Of a stretch of 64,000 nucleotides of DNA, positions 45,118 to 53,782 are shown in pieces. Source of the DNA: Amycolatopsis pittospori (GTDB lineage Bacteria > Actinomycetota > Actinomycetes > Mycobacteriales > Pseudonocardiaceae); the NCBI RefSeq assembly GCF_013870525.1, contig NZ_JACBXD010000001.1, positions 62,001 through 126,000 on the forward strand, given 5' to 3'. The notes beneath the pieces are model-generated. The model saw nothing but the letters and a program-made list of their open reading frames with translations, did no database searches and had not been told where the DNA came from. How positions within the stretch are numbered: the stretch's first letter is position 1; the number at the start of each line of letters is the position of its first letter. A program made the translations under genes and the position numbers.

Positions 45118-45477
45118 ATGTCGTTTACGGCCGAAGACATCACCGGCGCCACCTTTCCGAACGCCCCGATCGGGCGGCGCGGATACGCCAAGCACGAGGT
45201 CGACGCGTTCCTGGAGCGGATCGCGGACACGATCTCGGACCGGGACGACCTGACGGCGGCCGAGGTCCACCACGTCATGTTCTCGCGGCCTTTGATCGGG
45301 AAGCGCGGCTACGACGAACGCGAAGTCGACGATTTCCTCGACAAGATCGAAGAGCAACTCGCCCACCGGACCGGCCAGCACGTGCTCGGCGTCCCCGGTG
45401 CGCGTGAAGAGGACCAAGCCACCGCCGAACGCGCCGTCCCGGACCGCGGTCCTGTCGACTTCATGCAGGAGCGCTAG
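45118..45477 (+). CDS. Small DivIVA-domain protein, copy 1
   Basis: 119 aa with two DivIVA-like units in tandem: [20 protein letters not shown] (residues about 17-36) and [20 protein letters not shown] (about 60-79). These match the N-terminal membrane-targeting motif of DivIVA/Wag31 (GYxxxEVDxFL). No long coiled coil follows, so it is not a polar scaffold itself but may bind or modulate one. Its GGAGAG ribosome site lies 7 bases upstream. It shares one base with the next gene (TAG/GTG), so they are co-expressed. Confidence 0.8.
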   Translation: MSFTAEDITGATFPNAPIGRRGYAKHEVDAFLERIADTISDRDDLTAAEVHHVMFSRPLIGKRGYDEREVDDFLDKIEEQLAHRTGQHVLGVPGAREEDQATAERAVPDRGPVDFMQER

Positions 45478-45806
45478 TGCCCGTTTCCGCGTTCGAGGCG
45501 AGAACCCGGCAGTTCGACCGGGCGCCGATCGGCGCCCGGGGCTACTACGAACCCGCGGTCGACGCCTTTCTCGAACGGGTCGCGGCGACGCTCGACGGCG
45601 ACGACGACTTGTCGGTTTCGGACGTCCACAATGTGGCGTTCGCCAAAGCACCACTTTCGAAACGCGGCTACGACCCATCCGAAGTCGATGCGTTCCTCCG
45701 GGACGTCGAAAGCACGCTGGCCGGTATCTCGCAATCAGCGAGCTACTACATAGCCCCGGCCTTGGAACACACCCACACCCGTAAACCGCTCTGGCGGCGC
45801 CGCTGA
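45477..45806 (+). CDS. Small DivIVA-domain protein, copy 2
   Basis: 109 aa, paralogue of the preceding gene: two DivIVA-like units (APIGARGYYEPAVDAFLERV, APLSKRGYDPSEVDAFLRDV). No coiled coil or membrane helix. The GTG overlaps the upstream stop by one base. The first unit's EVD is AVD, which suggests drift in one copy. The C-terminus ends in a basic WRRR. Possible role in polar growth or septum placement. Confidence 0.8.
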   Translation: MPVSAFEARTRQFDRAPIGARGYYEPAVDAFLERVAATLDGDDDLSVSDVHNVAFAKAPLSKRGYDPSEVDAFLRDVESTLAGISQSASYYIAPALEHTHTRKPLWRRR

Positions 45807-45822
45807 CCCACGGGAGGTGCTG

Positions 45823-45864
45823 CGAGAGGGCTGGACCCGCGACTTCGCGAGTCCAGCCCTCTCG
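45823..45864. terminator. Hairpin between convergent genes
   Basis: A perfect 14-bp stem (45823-45836 with 45851-45864) sits between the convergent DivIVA pair and the acyl-AMP ligase. Bidirectional terminator. Confidence 0.8.
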
Positions 45865-45866
45865 TG

Positions 45867-47558
45867 TCAGGTGGTCGCGGCGTTCTTGGCGATCTTGTCC
45901 GCGAACTGAGTGGCGGTAGCGGCCCGCTTCACCTTGCCCGAGGGTGTCTTGGGCAAGCTCCCGGCAGGAAGCACCACGACCGCGAACGGACGCATATCGA
46001 CAGCGTCGCGGACCTTGGCCGCGACCTCCTTCGCCAGCGCCTTCTCGGTGTCGGGGTCTCCAGCCAGTTTCGATTCGACGACCACGGCGAAGCGCTCCCG
46101 GCGGCTGCCGGCGTCGATCCGCACGGCCACGGCGTTCCCCGCCCGAACGCCCTCGACCGACGTCGCCGCCCGCTCGATATCGGTCGGGTACAGATTCCGG
46201 CCGCCCATGATGATGACGTCCTTGCGACGGCCACAGATCACGATCATGCCGTCGACCAGGTAGCCGAGGTCGCCAGTGAGCAGCCAGCCGTTCTCGTCCT
46301 GTGTCGCGAGCGGGCCATCCATGGTCAGGTACCCCGGTGTCACGGCCTCGCCACGCAGGCGGATCTCCCCGACCTGGCGGTCTCCGAGCACAGTGCCCTT
46401 GTCGTCGACGATCTCGGCCTCGAGCCCGTCGAGCGGCGGCCCGAGAATCGCGAACGAGCGAACGCCATCGGATCCGCGCCGCGAGTCGCCCTCAGGCACC
46501 GGCACCGCGCGGTTGTCCGACTCGAGCGCCTCGGCTTCGACGACATCCAGGGTCAGCCCGGTGAACAACGGCGCGAACGAAACCGCGAGAGTCGCCTCAG
46601 CCATGCCGTATGCGGGAAAAACGCACTCGGCGGCCATCTTGAACCGCGCCCCGGCGTCCACGAAAGTCTGCACAGCCGTCTCGTCGATCGGCTCGGCACC
46701 GTTCAGCGCGATCCGAAGCTTCGACAGGTCGTAGGCGTTGTCGTCATCGACACGGGCCATCCGCCTGCCGACAATTGCGTAGGCGAAGTTCGGAGCGGCC
46801 GTGGTCGTCCCGTTGTACTTGCTGATCAGCTGCGGCCAGATCAACGGTCCCGAGAGGAACTCGAGCGGCGTGATCTTGACCAGCTCGACGCCGAATGTCA
46901 TCGGAACCGTCAGGAAACCGACCATCCCCATGTCGTGGAAGGTGGGCAGCCACGAAACCATCACATCGACGTCGAAGTCGAACTCGGCGCGGTCCACCAT
47001 CGCCTTGACGTTCGTGTACAGGTTTCCGTAGGTGATCTGCACGGCCTTCGGATCGGCTGTCGACCCGCTGGTCAGCTGCAGGAGCGCGGTGTCGGCTTCG
47101 GCCGTCGGCACGGCCTCCGCCAGCGGCTCGGCTTCGAGCAGCTCGGTGATCACCTGGAACGCGATGCCGTGCTCGGTGAGGACTGGCGCCAGTTGGTCGA
47201 ACGGTTCACCGAGCAGAACCAGGCCGGACCCGATCATCCGCAGCACGCGGACGGTGTCCTCGGCCCATTCCGCGAGGTCGGTGCGCTGGGTCGGCTGGTG
47301 CAACATCGTCACGCTGCCGCCGGCAAGCCAAACGGCCTGCACCGTCGGCGCGATCAGCGACGGCGCCGCCGCCAGGACCGCCACCGCCTTGCCCGGCTCC
47401 AGACCACCGGCTACCAGTCCTCCGGCGACCCGCTTGGCCTGCTCGTGAATCTCGGCCCAGGTACGCCGAACCGGCTCCTTGGGCTCCCCGGTGACCATTC
47501 CCCGCTGCTGACCTCGCCCCGCCGCGGTGGCGACGAGCGTGTCCACGAACCGACTCAT
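45867..47558 (-). CDS. Fatty-acyl-AMP ligase / acyl-CoA synthetase (AMP-binding)
   Basis: Adenylates a fatty acid. It has 563 aa: the AMP-binding motif LQLTSGSTADPKAVQ, substrate segment PAYGMAEATLAV, GWLLTGDLGYL, GRRKDVIIMGGRNLYPTDIE hinge, and the PKTPSGKVKR lysine of the C-terminal subdomain. The NLYPTDIE motif is typical of FAAL proteins that feed polyketide synthases. M. tuberculosis Rv1013 (pks16) has the same neighbourhood. No ACP or PKS lies in the window. Start at 47558 (MSRFVDTLVATAAG). A GTG three codons upstream is an alternative. Confidence 0.9.
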   Translation of the reverse strand: MSRFVDTLVATAAGRGQQRGMVTGEPKEPVRRTWAEIHEQAKRVAGGLVAGGLEPGKAVAVLAAAPSLIAPTVQAVWLAGGSVTMLHQPTQRTDLAEWAEDTVRVLRMIGSGLVLLGEPFDQLAPVLTEHGIAFQVITELLEAEPLAEAVPTAEADTALLQLTSGSTADPKAVQITYGNLYTNVKAMVDRAEFDFDVDVMVSWLPTFHDMGMVGFLTVPMTFGVELVKITPLEFLSGPLIWPQLISKYNGTTTAAPNFAYAIVGRRMARVDDDNAYDLSKLRIALNGAEPIDETAVQTFVDAGARFKMAAECVFPAYGMAEATLAVSFAPLFTGLTLDVVEAEALESDNRAVPVPEGDSRRGSDGVRSFAILGPPLDGLEAEIVDDKGTVLGDRQVGEIRLRGEAVTPGYLTMDGPLATQDENGWLLTGDLGYLVDGMIVICGRRKDVIIMGGRNLYPTDIERAATSVEGVRAGNAVAVRIDAGSRRERFAVVVESKLAGDPDTEKALAKEVAAKVRDAVDMRPFAVVVLPAGSLPKTPSGKVKRAATATQFADKIAKNAATT

Positions 47559-47609
47559 GCGCGTCACATTACTGTCCGCCCTGGAACGCCCGCTCACCGT
47601 CGAGTGAAC

Positions 47610-49382
47610 TCACTCAATCGCTTCGGAGGTCTCGAGCCATTGGGCCTCGACCTCCTCCTTCTCCGTTTCGACGGACTTCAGTTCGGTGTTGAGCTCGATG
47701 AGCTTCGTCGGATCGGTCGCCGCCGCGAGCAACGCTGCGTGCAGCTTCTCCTCCTTGGAGTGCAACTGGTCGAGTTTGCGCTCAAGCCGGGACAGTTCCT
47801 TCTGCGCCGCCCGCTGCTCAGCAGCGCTCTTCTTGGGCTCGGCCGCCTGCCCGCCTGCCGCTTTCCGGTCGCTGCCTGCCTTCTCCAGGCTCTTGGTCCG
47901 GCGTTCGAGGTACTCCTCGATACCGCCCGGCAGGTGGGTCACACGCCCATCCCCGAAGAGGGCGACGATCGTGTCGCAAACGCGCTCCACCAGGTACCGA
48001 TCGTGCGAAACGACGACGAGACTGCCCGGCCACGAATCGAGCAGATCCTCCAGCTGCTGCAACGTGTCGATGTCCAGGTCGTTCGTCGGCTCGTCGAGCA
48101 GCAGGACGTTCGGCTCGGCCATCAGGAGCCGGCACAGCTGCAGGCGACGCCGTTCACCACCGGACAGGTCCTCGACCGGGGTCCACTGCCGTGAGGCCGG
48201 GAACCCCAGCTTTTCAGCCAACTGCGACGCGGATAGCTCCTGTTTGCCGAACACGACCCGTCCGGCGACTTCCTCGATCGCCTGCAGGACGCGCAGGTCG
48301 CCCGGCAAGTCGTCGAGTTCCTGCCGAAGATGCGCGAGGCTGACCGTCTTCCCTTGGATACGGCGACCCGTCACAGGTTCCGTGTCACCGCCGAGCAGCT
48401 TGAGCAATGTCGTCTTGCCCGACCCGTTGACGCCGACCAGTCCGATCCGGTCGCCGGGTCCGATCCGCCAGGTGACGTGATCGAGCAGTGTGCGATCGCC
48501 GGCGGTCAGGCTGGCGTCCTCGACCTCCAGGACGGTCTTCCCCAGCCGTCGCCGGGCGAACGCCTGCAGTTCGACTGAATCACGCGGCTCCGGCACGTCC
48601 GAGATCAGCGCCTCGGCTGCCTCGACGCGGTAGCGCGGCTTCGAGGTCCTGGCCTGCGGGCCGCGACGCAGCCATGCGAGTTCCTTGCGCGCCAGGTTCT
48701 GCCGCTTCTCTTCGGCCGTGGCCGCCAACCTCGCCCGTTCGGCGCGCGCGAAGATCCAGTCCGCGTAGCCACCTTCGTACTGCTCTACGCGACCGTTGGA
48801 GACCTCCCAAGTCAGACTCGCGACCGTGTCGAGGAACCACCGGTCGTGAGTGACGACCACGACCGCGATCCTGCGGTTGAGCAGGTGATCCGCCAGCCAG
48901 CGCACACCTTCGACGTCAAGGTGGTTGGTCGGCTCGTCGAGGACCACGAGATCGAGTTCGCCGGTGAGAGCCGCAGCCAGTGCGACGCGGCGGCGTTCAC
49001 CACCGGACAGGTTCGCCGTCGGCGTTTCGACCCCGAGCGCGGTGATCCCCAGACCGTCCATAATGGACCTGACTCGCGCGTCAGCGGCCCACTCGTGCTC
49101 CGCGCCGTATCGCTCCAGCACGACGTCACCGATGGTGCTCCCACCAGGGAGTTCGGTCCGCTGAGTGACGACGGCCATCCGCAGGCCGCGGACTTGACTC
49201 ACGCGTCCCGTATCCGGCTCGCTGATCCCCGCGAGGACCTCCAGCAGCGTCGTCTTCCCGCCCCCGTTGAGACCGACGACGCCGATGCGCTGCCCCTCCG
49301 CCACACCGAGCGAAACACCGTCGAGCAGCGGGCGCACCCCGTAGGACTTGCTCACCGACTCCAGGTTGACCAAGTTGGCCAT
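47610..49382 (-). CDS. ABC-F family ATPase (Uup-like)
   Basis: 590 aa with two ABC domains (Walker A GLNGGGKTT and GVNGSGKTT), both with LSGG signatures (NLSGGERRR, DLSGGERRR) and EPTNHLD / EPTNDLD Walker B motifs, joined by a linker. A C-terminal coiled coil (QRAAQKELSRLERKLDQL) is typical of the Uup branch. ABC-F proteins act on the ribosome and have no transport domain. Minus-strand neighbours are ispE upstream and the acyl-AMP ligase downstream. A role in antibiotic resistance is not implied by this housekeeping-like context. Confidence 0.93.
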   Translation of the reverse strand: MANLVNLESVSKSYGVRPLLDGVSLGVAEGQRIGVVGLNGGGKTTLLEVLAGISEPDTGRVSQVRGLRMAVVTQRTELPGGSTIGDVVLERYGAEHEWAADARVRSIMDGLGITALGVETPTANLSGGERRRVALAAALTGELDLVVLDEPTNHLDVEGVRWLADHLLNRRIAVVVVTHDRWFLDTVASLTWEVSNGRVEQYEGGYADWIFARAERARLAATAEEKRQNLARKELAWLRRGPQARTSKPRYRVEAAEALISDVPEPRDSVELQAFARRRLGKTVLEVEDASLTAGDRTLLDHVTWRIGPGDRIGLVGVNGSGKTTLLKLLGGDTEPVTGRRIQGKTVSLAHLRQELDDLPGDLRVLQAIEEVAGRVVFGKQELSASQLAEKLGFPASRQWTPVEDLSGGERRRLQLCRLLMAEPNVLLLDEPTNDLDIDTLQQLEDLLDSWPGSLVVVSHDRYLVERVCDTIVALFGDGRVTHLPGGIEEYLERRTKSLEKAGSDRKAAGGQAAEPKKSAAEQRAAQKELSRLERKLDQLHSKEEKLHAALLAAATDPTKLIELNTELKSVETEKEEVEAQWLETSEAIE

Positions 49383-49449
49383 GCCTCAGCCGATCCTTTC
49401 CAAAATGCTTGCACCACAACGAATTAGTCGATGTCCATTGCGGACACCC

Positions 49450-50415
49450 TCATGCGTGCACCCGAGGCGGCGCCGGCTTCGGCGCGTCGTCCCCACCGAC
49501 CAGCCGGGCACCGGGAACCGGCCCATGTGCGACTCGCACAGTGCGGCACACTCCCGCGCCGGACAATTCCGCGGCGACCTCGACCGCGGACTGGGCATCC
49601 GCGCACAAGAAGGCGCAGGTCGGTCCGGATCCCGACACGGTCCCCGCGAGCGCACCCGCGTTGACTCCCGCTCGCAACGTGCGGCGCAGTCCAGGACGCA
49701 GCGAGACGGCGGCCGCCTGCAGGTCATTGCCCAACAGCAGCGCCAGCTGCCGCGGGTCACCGGACGCCAGCGCTTCGACCACCGGCGTATGCGAACCGAT
49801 TCGCGGCGGGCTGCCCTCTTCACGCAACCTGTCCAGTTCGCCGAACACCCGCGGGGTCGAAAGACCACGCTGGTCGAACGCGAGAACCCAGTGGAACGTG
49901 TGCCTCGACAAGACCGGCACCAGTTGCTCGCCGCGACCGGTACCCAGTGCCGTCCCGCCGTAGAGCGCGAACGGAACGTCGCTACCGAGCTTGGCGGCGA
50001 TGCCGGCGAGTTCGTCGCGAGAGATGTCGAGCTTCCAAAGCGACGCCAGCCCGACCAGGGTCGCGGCCGCGTCAGCGCTCCCCCCGGCCATCCCGCCGGC
50101 CACCGGGATGCCTTTGCGAAGCACCACACGGACCTTGGATTCGCCGTCCGCCTTGCCGACGTGGGCAGCCAGTGCCTGCGCCGCCTTCCACGCGAGGTTG
50201 TTGGCCCCGGTCGGTACGGAACCTTCGCCCTCGCCGTAGACCTCGACGCCGGGGTCCTCGGTGACGGCGACCGTCACCTCATCGGTCAGCGACAGCGCCT
50301 GGAACACGGTCACCAGCTCGTGATAGCCGTCCGGACGTGCGTCACCGACCGATAGGTGAAGGTTGACCTTGGCGGGAACCCTGACGGTGACTGGGGGCGG
50401 TACGACGGCGAGCAC
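49450..50415 (-). CDS. ispE: 4-diphosphocytidyl-2-C-methyl-D-erythritol kinase
   Basis: Third-phase enzyme of the MEP isoprenoid pathway, a GHMP kinase of 321 aa. It has the N-terminal [13 protein letters not shown], the ATP-binding glycine-rich [17 protein letters not shown] and the C-terminal [10 protein letters not shown] conserved neighbour of ksgA in actinobacteria. The GTG start at 50415 is accepted. An internal GTG nine codons later (50388) is possible. Confidence 0.95.
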   Translation of the reverse strand: MLAVVPPPVTVRVPAKVNLHLSVGDARPDGYHELVTVFQALSLTDEVTVAVTEDPGVEVYGEGEGSVPTGANNLAWKAAQALAAHVGKADGESKVRVVLRKGIPVAGGMAGGSADAAATLVGLASLWKLDISRDELAGIAAKLGSDVPFALYGGTALGTGRGEQLVPVLSRHTFHWVLAFDQRGLSTPRVFGELDRLREEGSPPRIGSHTPVVEALASGDPRQLALLLGNDLQAAAVSLRPGLRRTLRAGVNAGALAGTVSGSGPTCAFLCADAQSAVEVAAELSGAGVCRTVRVAHGPVPGARLVGGDDAPKPAPPRVHA

Positions 50416-50484
50416 GACTCAAGCCTACGTGGCCGCTCCACTTGTGCTGCCACCAGGAGAAAAGAGAACAGGACGAGTCAGACA

Positions 50485-50529
50485 CGAACGGGCCGTCCGG
50501 GACGGATTTCGTCCTGGACGGCCCGTTCG
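50485..50529 (-). terminator. Terminator after the MetN-like gene
   Basis: A near-perfect 20-bp stem (50485-50504 with 50510-50529, one mismatch, loop GATTT) lies immediately after the stop of the MetN-like gene and before ispE. It separates the SAM-regulated unit from the isoprenoid gene. Confidence 0.75.
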
Positions 50530-50537
50530 CTAGGAAG

Positions 50538-51560
50538 TCAGGCTGCGACGCCCTGCGGCCCACGAACCGGGTGAGTCACGTGGCCACCGCGTTCGGCGAT
50601 CCACGCGAGCGCGGCATCCGCGTGCTCACCGCGCACGCCGAGCCGGAAGCGGCCGACCGGGGTGTCACCGATCCGAGTCAAACCGCCGCCGATGGTGGCG
50701 AGCTCGACGTCGAAACGACCGGCGGCCTCAGGCAGCAACGCACCAACCGACGCGAAGCCGACCAGCACGACATCCACAGCGCGGTCGTACTTCGATGCCT
50801 GCGCCCGGCTGGTCTCGATCGAGGGCAGCAGCGCCTGCGCGGTCCGGCTGCTCGGGTCGGAGACCAGGTCGAGCACGGTTCCGCGTTCGATGATCGCACC
50901 GGCCTCGAGAACGGCGACGTCGTCGCAGACCCGGCGAACCACGCCGGCGTCAGGGGTGGTGAGCAACACCGTGACCCCGAGCTCGGCACGCGCACGGTCG
51001 AGCACGGTCAAAACCGACCCGGACTCCTCAGGCCGCACACCCGCGGTCGGGTCGTCGGCCAGGAGCACGGACGGTCCGGCGGCCAGAGCCTTGGCGATGG
51101 CCACCCGACGCAGCTGCCCCTCGGACAGTTCGCCCGGTCGCTGACCCGCGCGCTGCGTGAGTCCGACCAGGTCGAGGAGGTTGCCGACCCGGTTCCGGCG
51201 CTGCGGTCCGTCCAGCCCGAGCTGCTCGAGCGGCGACGCGATGTTGCCGGCGATGGTGCGCTCGGCGAGCAGCTCCGGCTTGGTGCTCACGACACCGACC
51301 TGCCTGCGGATCTCCCGCAGACGGCGGCCGTCGAGAGTGCCCGTGTTGAGGCCGTCGAGGCGGACGACGCCACGGTCAGGACGCTCCTGAAGGCCGATGC
51401 AACGCGCGAGGGTGGATTTGCCGGAGCCGGCCGGACCGACGACCCCGAAGAGGGAGCCCGCCTGGATGTCCACGCTGACGTCGCGGAGGGCGACGACGGG
51501 ATTTCCATTGAGGGGGAAGGATTTGGACAAGTTTTCGACAGTGATCACGAAGGGCTCCAT
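50538..51560 (-). CDS. MetN-like ABC ATPase with C-terminal NIL domain, orphan
   Basis: 340 aa. Walker A GPAGSGKST, signature LSEGQLRR, Walker B VLLADDPTAGV, H-loop replaced by TTPD. The last 90 residues or so (VLVGFASVGALLPEAAG, then GGLTRIGDTPVGRFRL) match the NIL domain that binds methionine in MetN. Methionine import needs MetI (permease) and MetQ (binding protein), but neither is adjacent. The upstream mRNA carries a SAM riboswitch and a small ORF. GTG at 51680 is in frame as an extended start, but the first ATG before the ATPase domain is chosen. Degenerate H-loop and DDP suggest reduced or regulatory ATPase activity. Confidence 0.85.
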   Translation of the reverse strand: MEPFVITVENLSKSFPLNGNPVVALRDVSVDIQAGSLFGVVGPAGSGKSTLARCIGLQERPDRGVVRLDGLNTGTLDGRRLREIRRQVGVVSTKPELLAERTIAGNIASPLEQLGLDGPQRRNRVGNLLDLVGLTQRAGQRPGELSEGQLRRVAIAKALAAGPSVLLADDPTAGVRPEESGSVLTVLDRARAELGVTVLLTTPDAGVVRRVCDDVAVLEAGAIIERGTVLDLVSDPSSRTAQALLPSIETSRAQASKYDRAVDVVLVGFASVGALLPEAAGRFDVELATIGGGLTRIGDTPVGRFRLGVRGEHADAALAWIAERGGHVTHPVRGPQGVAA

Positions 51561-51607
51561 GCGAATGGGGCGCTGCTTCTTTCGAGCGCGCCGACCGTCA
51601 CCGAGTA

Positions 51608-51626
51608 ACCGTCCAGAGCGGACGGT
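51608..51626 (-). promoter_or_regulatory. Hairpin between leader ORF and MetN start
   Basis: A 7-bp perfect stem with 5-nt loop (ACCGTCC/GGACGGT) lies 23 bases after the small leader ORF and 48 bases before the MetN ATG. It could act as an attenuator, or as a structure opened by ribosomes translating the leader. It has no U-run. Confidence 0.4.
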
Positions 51627-51648
51627 ATTCAGAAAGAAGAGGAAGGAC

Positions 51649-51750
51649 TCAGGCAGTAACGGTGGAGCGTCGACACGCACTTACCGAACGGCGACCTTCA
51701 TCGACGACACGTCGTTTGGTCAGCAGGAGCGGGTGGGTGACCCTGTTCAT
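51649..51750 (-). CDS. Small leader peptide (33 aa) between riboswitch and metN
   Basis: A short ORF beginning ATG at 51750 with a GGAGG ribosome site 9 bases upstream. That site lies inside the P1 stem of the riboswitch, so SAM binding would hide it. The peptide has the pattern LLTKRRVVD..R..SAC, resembling the 'putative leader peptide' class (LTxRRxVDxxRxxSAxC) that I recall upstream of actinobacterial sulfur and cysteine genes. It ends 88 bases before the MetN ATG. The ORF could be chance, and no homologue was checked. Confidence 0.45.
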   Translation of the reverse strand: MNRVTHPLLLTKRRVVDEGRRSVSACRRSTVTA

Positions 51751-51752
51751 TA

Positions 51753-51855
51753 GGCACAGCCTCCATCGGTCCTGGCGGTAGCACCTGCCCTGTGGAGGGT
51801 GGTTGCTGCGACTTCGGCGAGCCAGGTCTCTCAGTCGCTCGGGATGGCTCACTGA
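51753..51855 (-). ncRNA. SAM-I type (S-box) riboswitch
   Basis: Read on the minus strand, the conserved SAM-I core is recognisable: GAGAGACCTGGCTCG (compare S-box GAGGGACUGGCCCG), P2 closing pair GCGACT/AGTCGC (51838-51833 with 51813-51808), AGCAACC (51807-51801), and AGGTGCTA (51786-51779). P1 is AGCCATC (51849-51843) with GAT..GGCT (51767-51758). It should bind S-adenosylmethionine and control translation of the leader ORF and MetN. Confidence 0.8.
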
Positions 51856-51917
51856 GTAAAACCGATCCCACTGGATGAAAGCAAGCGCGTAGTCGCAGAT
51901 CACACGTCTGGTCGCGT

Positions 51918-51949
51918 CCATAATACAGGATTGTCTGTCCATATTATGG
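51918..51949. repeat. AT-rich inverted repeat upstream of the riboswitch
   Basis: CCATAATA (51918-51925) and TATTATGG (51942-51949) form an 8-bp dyad with a 16-bp spacer, in an otherwise GC-rich genome. It probably covers the promoter (TATTAT as a minus-strand -10) of the riboswitch transcript and may bind a regulator. The stretch 51561-52095 has no other gene. Confidence 0.5.
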
Positions 51950-52095
51950 GAAATTGCCGTCATCTCAAATTCACATCAAGGCTGCTGCCTGCGCAGACAG
52001 GTTTGGATCATGAACGTCGAGAAGGGGCTTACGCCGTCGTGCTGACCTCGGACGATGCCGCGTCCGTGCGACGCCGACCACAGCTGTCGCGGTAT

Positions 52096-52932
52096 TCAGT
52101 CGGTCGCGGCGGCGATACGGGCGAACTGATGAACGTCCAGTTGCTCCCCACGAGTCTTGGGGTCGATGCCCGCCTTCTCGAGCAACTCGCCCGCACGCTC
52201 GGCCGAACCAGCCCATGAAGCCAACGCCGCTCGCAACGTCTTTCGCCGCTGCGAGAAGGCCGCATCGACGACCGCGAACAGGCGCTCACGGCTGACAGAC
52301 GACAGAACCTCACCACGTTCGAAACCGACCAACGCAGAATCCACGTTCGGCACTGGCCAGAACACCGACCGGGGCACCGCGGCGACCTTGCGGGCCTTCC
52401 CGTACCACGCGAGCTTGACGCTGGGGACGCCGTAGGTCCTGCTCCCCGGCCCGGCCGCCATGCGGTCGGCAACCTCGGTCTGGACCATCACGAGCCCGCT
52501 GATCAGCGACGGCAGCTCGGCGAGCAGGTGAAGCACGACTGGAACGGCGACGTTGTACGGCAGATTCGCGACCAACGCCGTCGGTTGTTCAGGCAAGTCC
52601 GCCTCGGTCACTCGCAGAGCGTCCGCACCGACGACCGTCAACCTTTCGGCTCCGCCACGCTCGGCAGCAGTGTCCGGTAGTCGGCCGGCCAGCACGGGAT
52701 CGATCTCGACCGCGACGACCTTGGCACCCGTCGCGAGCAACCCGAGCGTCAGCGAACCGAGCCCTGGCCCGACTTCCAGCACCACGTCGCCTTCGCCGAC
52801 TCCGGAGAGATCGACAATACGGCGCACAGTGTTGGGATCGTGCACGAAGTTCTGGCCGAGTTTCTTGGTCGGACGGACGTCCAGCTCGGCCGCCAGCGCC
52901 CTGATCTCCGCAGGCCCGAGCAGTTCAGTCAC
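52096..52932 (-). CDS. rsmA: 16S rRNA (adenine1518/1519-N6) dimethyltransferase KsgA/RsmA
   Basis: SAM-dependent methyltransferase, 278 aa. It has [12 protein letters not shown] at the N-terminus, motif [13 protein letters not shown], and the catalytic [10 protein letters not shown] segment. The C-terminal region carries [16 protein letters not shown] and [15 protein letters not shown] start ([11 protein letters not shown]) is chosen at the usual N-terminal boundary. Divergent from a GNAT gene 40 bp away. Confidence 0.96.
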   Translation of the reverse strand: MTELLGPAEIRALAAELDVRPTKKLGQNFVHDPNTVRRIVDLSGVGEGDVVLEVGPGLGSLTLGLLATGAKVVAVEIDPVLAGRLPDTAAERGGAERLTVVGADALRVTEADLPEQPTALVANLPYNVAVPVVLHLLAELPSLISGLVMVQTEVADRMAAGPGSRTYGVPSVKLAWYGKARKVAAVPRSVFWPVPNVDSALVGFERGEVLSSVSRERLFAVVDAAFSQRRKTLRAALASWAGSAERAGELLEKAGIDPKTRGEQLDVHQFARIAAATD

Positions 52933-52972
52933 CCAACGATCGTAGCCAGCCCCGGTAAGCCACGATTGGCCG

Positions 52973-53560
52973 GTGGATGGTGTCGACCTCAAAGGGCACA
53001 AGGTCTGGCTGCGAGACTGGCGCCCAGTCGACCTCGAGCCTCTCCGTGACCTGCTCGATCCCGCACGACCGTGGCATGAAACGAACGGCCCGTACTTCGG
53101 TCGCCCAACCGCCGCAGATGCCGATTCCAAGGCTCTGAAGCTCGTAGCACCCTCGACCGACCTGCCCGATCCCCGCACCAGCCTCGCGGTTACCGACCTG
53201 AACAACGGCCGGTTGATCGGCCAGGTCAGCTGGTACTGGGAAAGTGCGCAGACCGACTGGCGACGGCTGGGACTCGTCATCTACGACGAACGGTACTGGG
53301 GCGGCGGATTCGGCACCGAAGCGTTGCGCCTCCGGACGACCTACTTGTTCTCCCGCACCGATGCGCTCCGCCTGGATTTCGCCACGTTCTCAGGTAACCC
53401 GGGGATGATCGCCATCGGACGCCGCCTGGGTTTCGTCGAAGAAGCCAGATTCCGGCGCGCCAGGCGCTGGGCTGGCGGCGTGCACGATGCCGTTGTCTAC
53501 GGAGTGCTTCGCGAGGAGTGGGAGCAGTTGAACGCTCCGAGAGCTAGCCGGCACCGCTGA
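52973..53560 (+). CDS. GNAT-family acetyltransferase
   Basis: 195 aa of the RimJ/RimL-like GNAT type: [19 protein letters not shown] at the start, the [11 protein letters not shown] strand, the acetyl-CoA loop [12 protein letters not shown] ([12 protein letters not shown]), and [18 protein letters not shown] near the end. It acetylates an amine or ribosomal N-terminus. Substrate not predictable. A conserved tail ([12 protein letters not shown]) is also typical. GTG start. Confidence 0.9.
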   Translation: MDGVDLKGHKVWLRDWRPVDLEPLRDLLDPARPWHETNGPYFGRPTAADADSKALKLVAPSTDLPDPRTSLAVTDLNNGRLIGQVSWYWESAQTDWRRLGLVIYDERYWGGGFGTEALRLRTTYLFSRTDALRLDFATFSGNPGMIAIGRRLGFVEEARFRRARRWAGGVHDAVVYGVLREEWEQLNAPRASRHR

Positions 53561-53782
53561 GCGAAGGACACCTGTGTTCAGGTGGCCGCACCGCCCTGCC
53601 TGCCCCATTGATCACGTTGGCTCCCGACAGCCCTGACCTGACCGCACCATCCCTACGGCGTCTCCGGTCCGGCGCGTATCCCACTCCGGAGTGATCGGAT
53701 CAAGTTGGCGCCGCCAGAGCGTGATCATGATTCACCTGATCGATACCGTGCATAGGTTCGATCATTTCTCGACAATCGAGGG

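Noticed and set aside
50430..50537. Coding sequence in the 50.4-50.5 kb gap
   Set aside because: It consists mostly of the terminator stem-loop.
53561..53782. Small gene between the GNAT and DUF222 genes
   Set aside because: No frame with a ribosome site or recognisable motif in this 222-bp gap. A real small gene cannot be ruled out.
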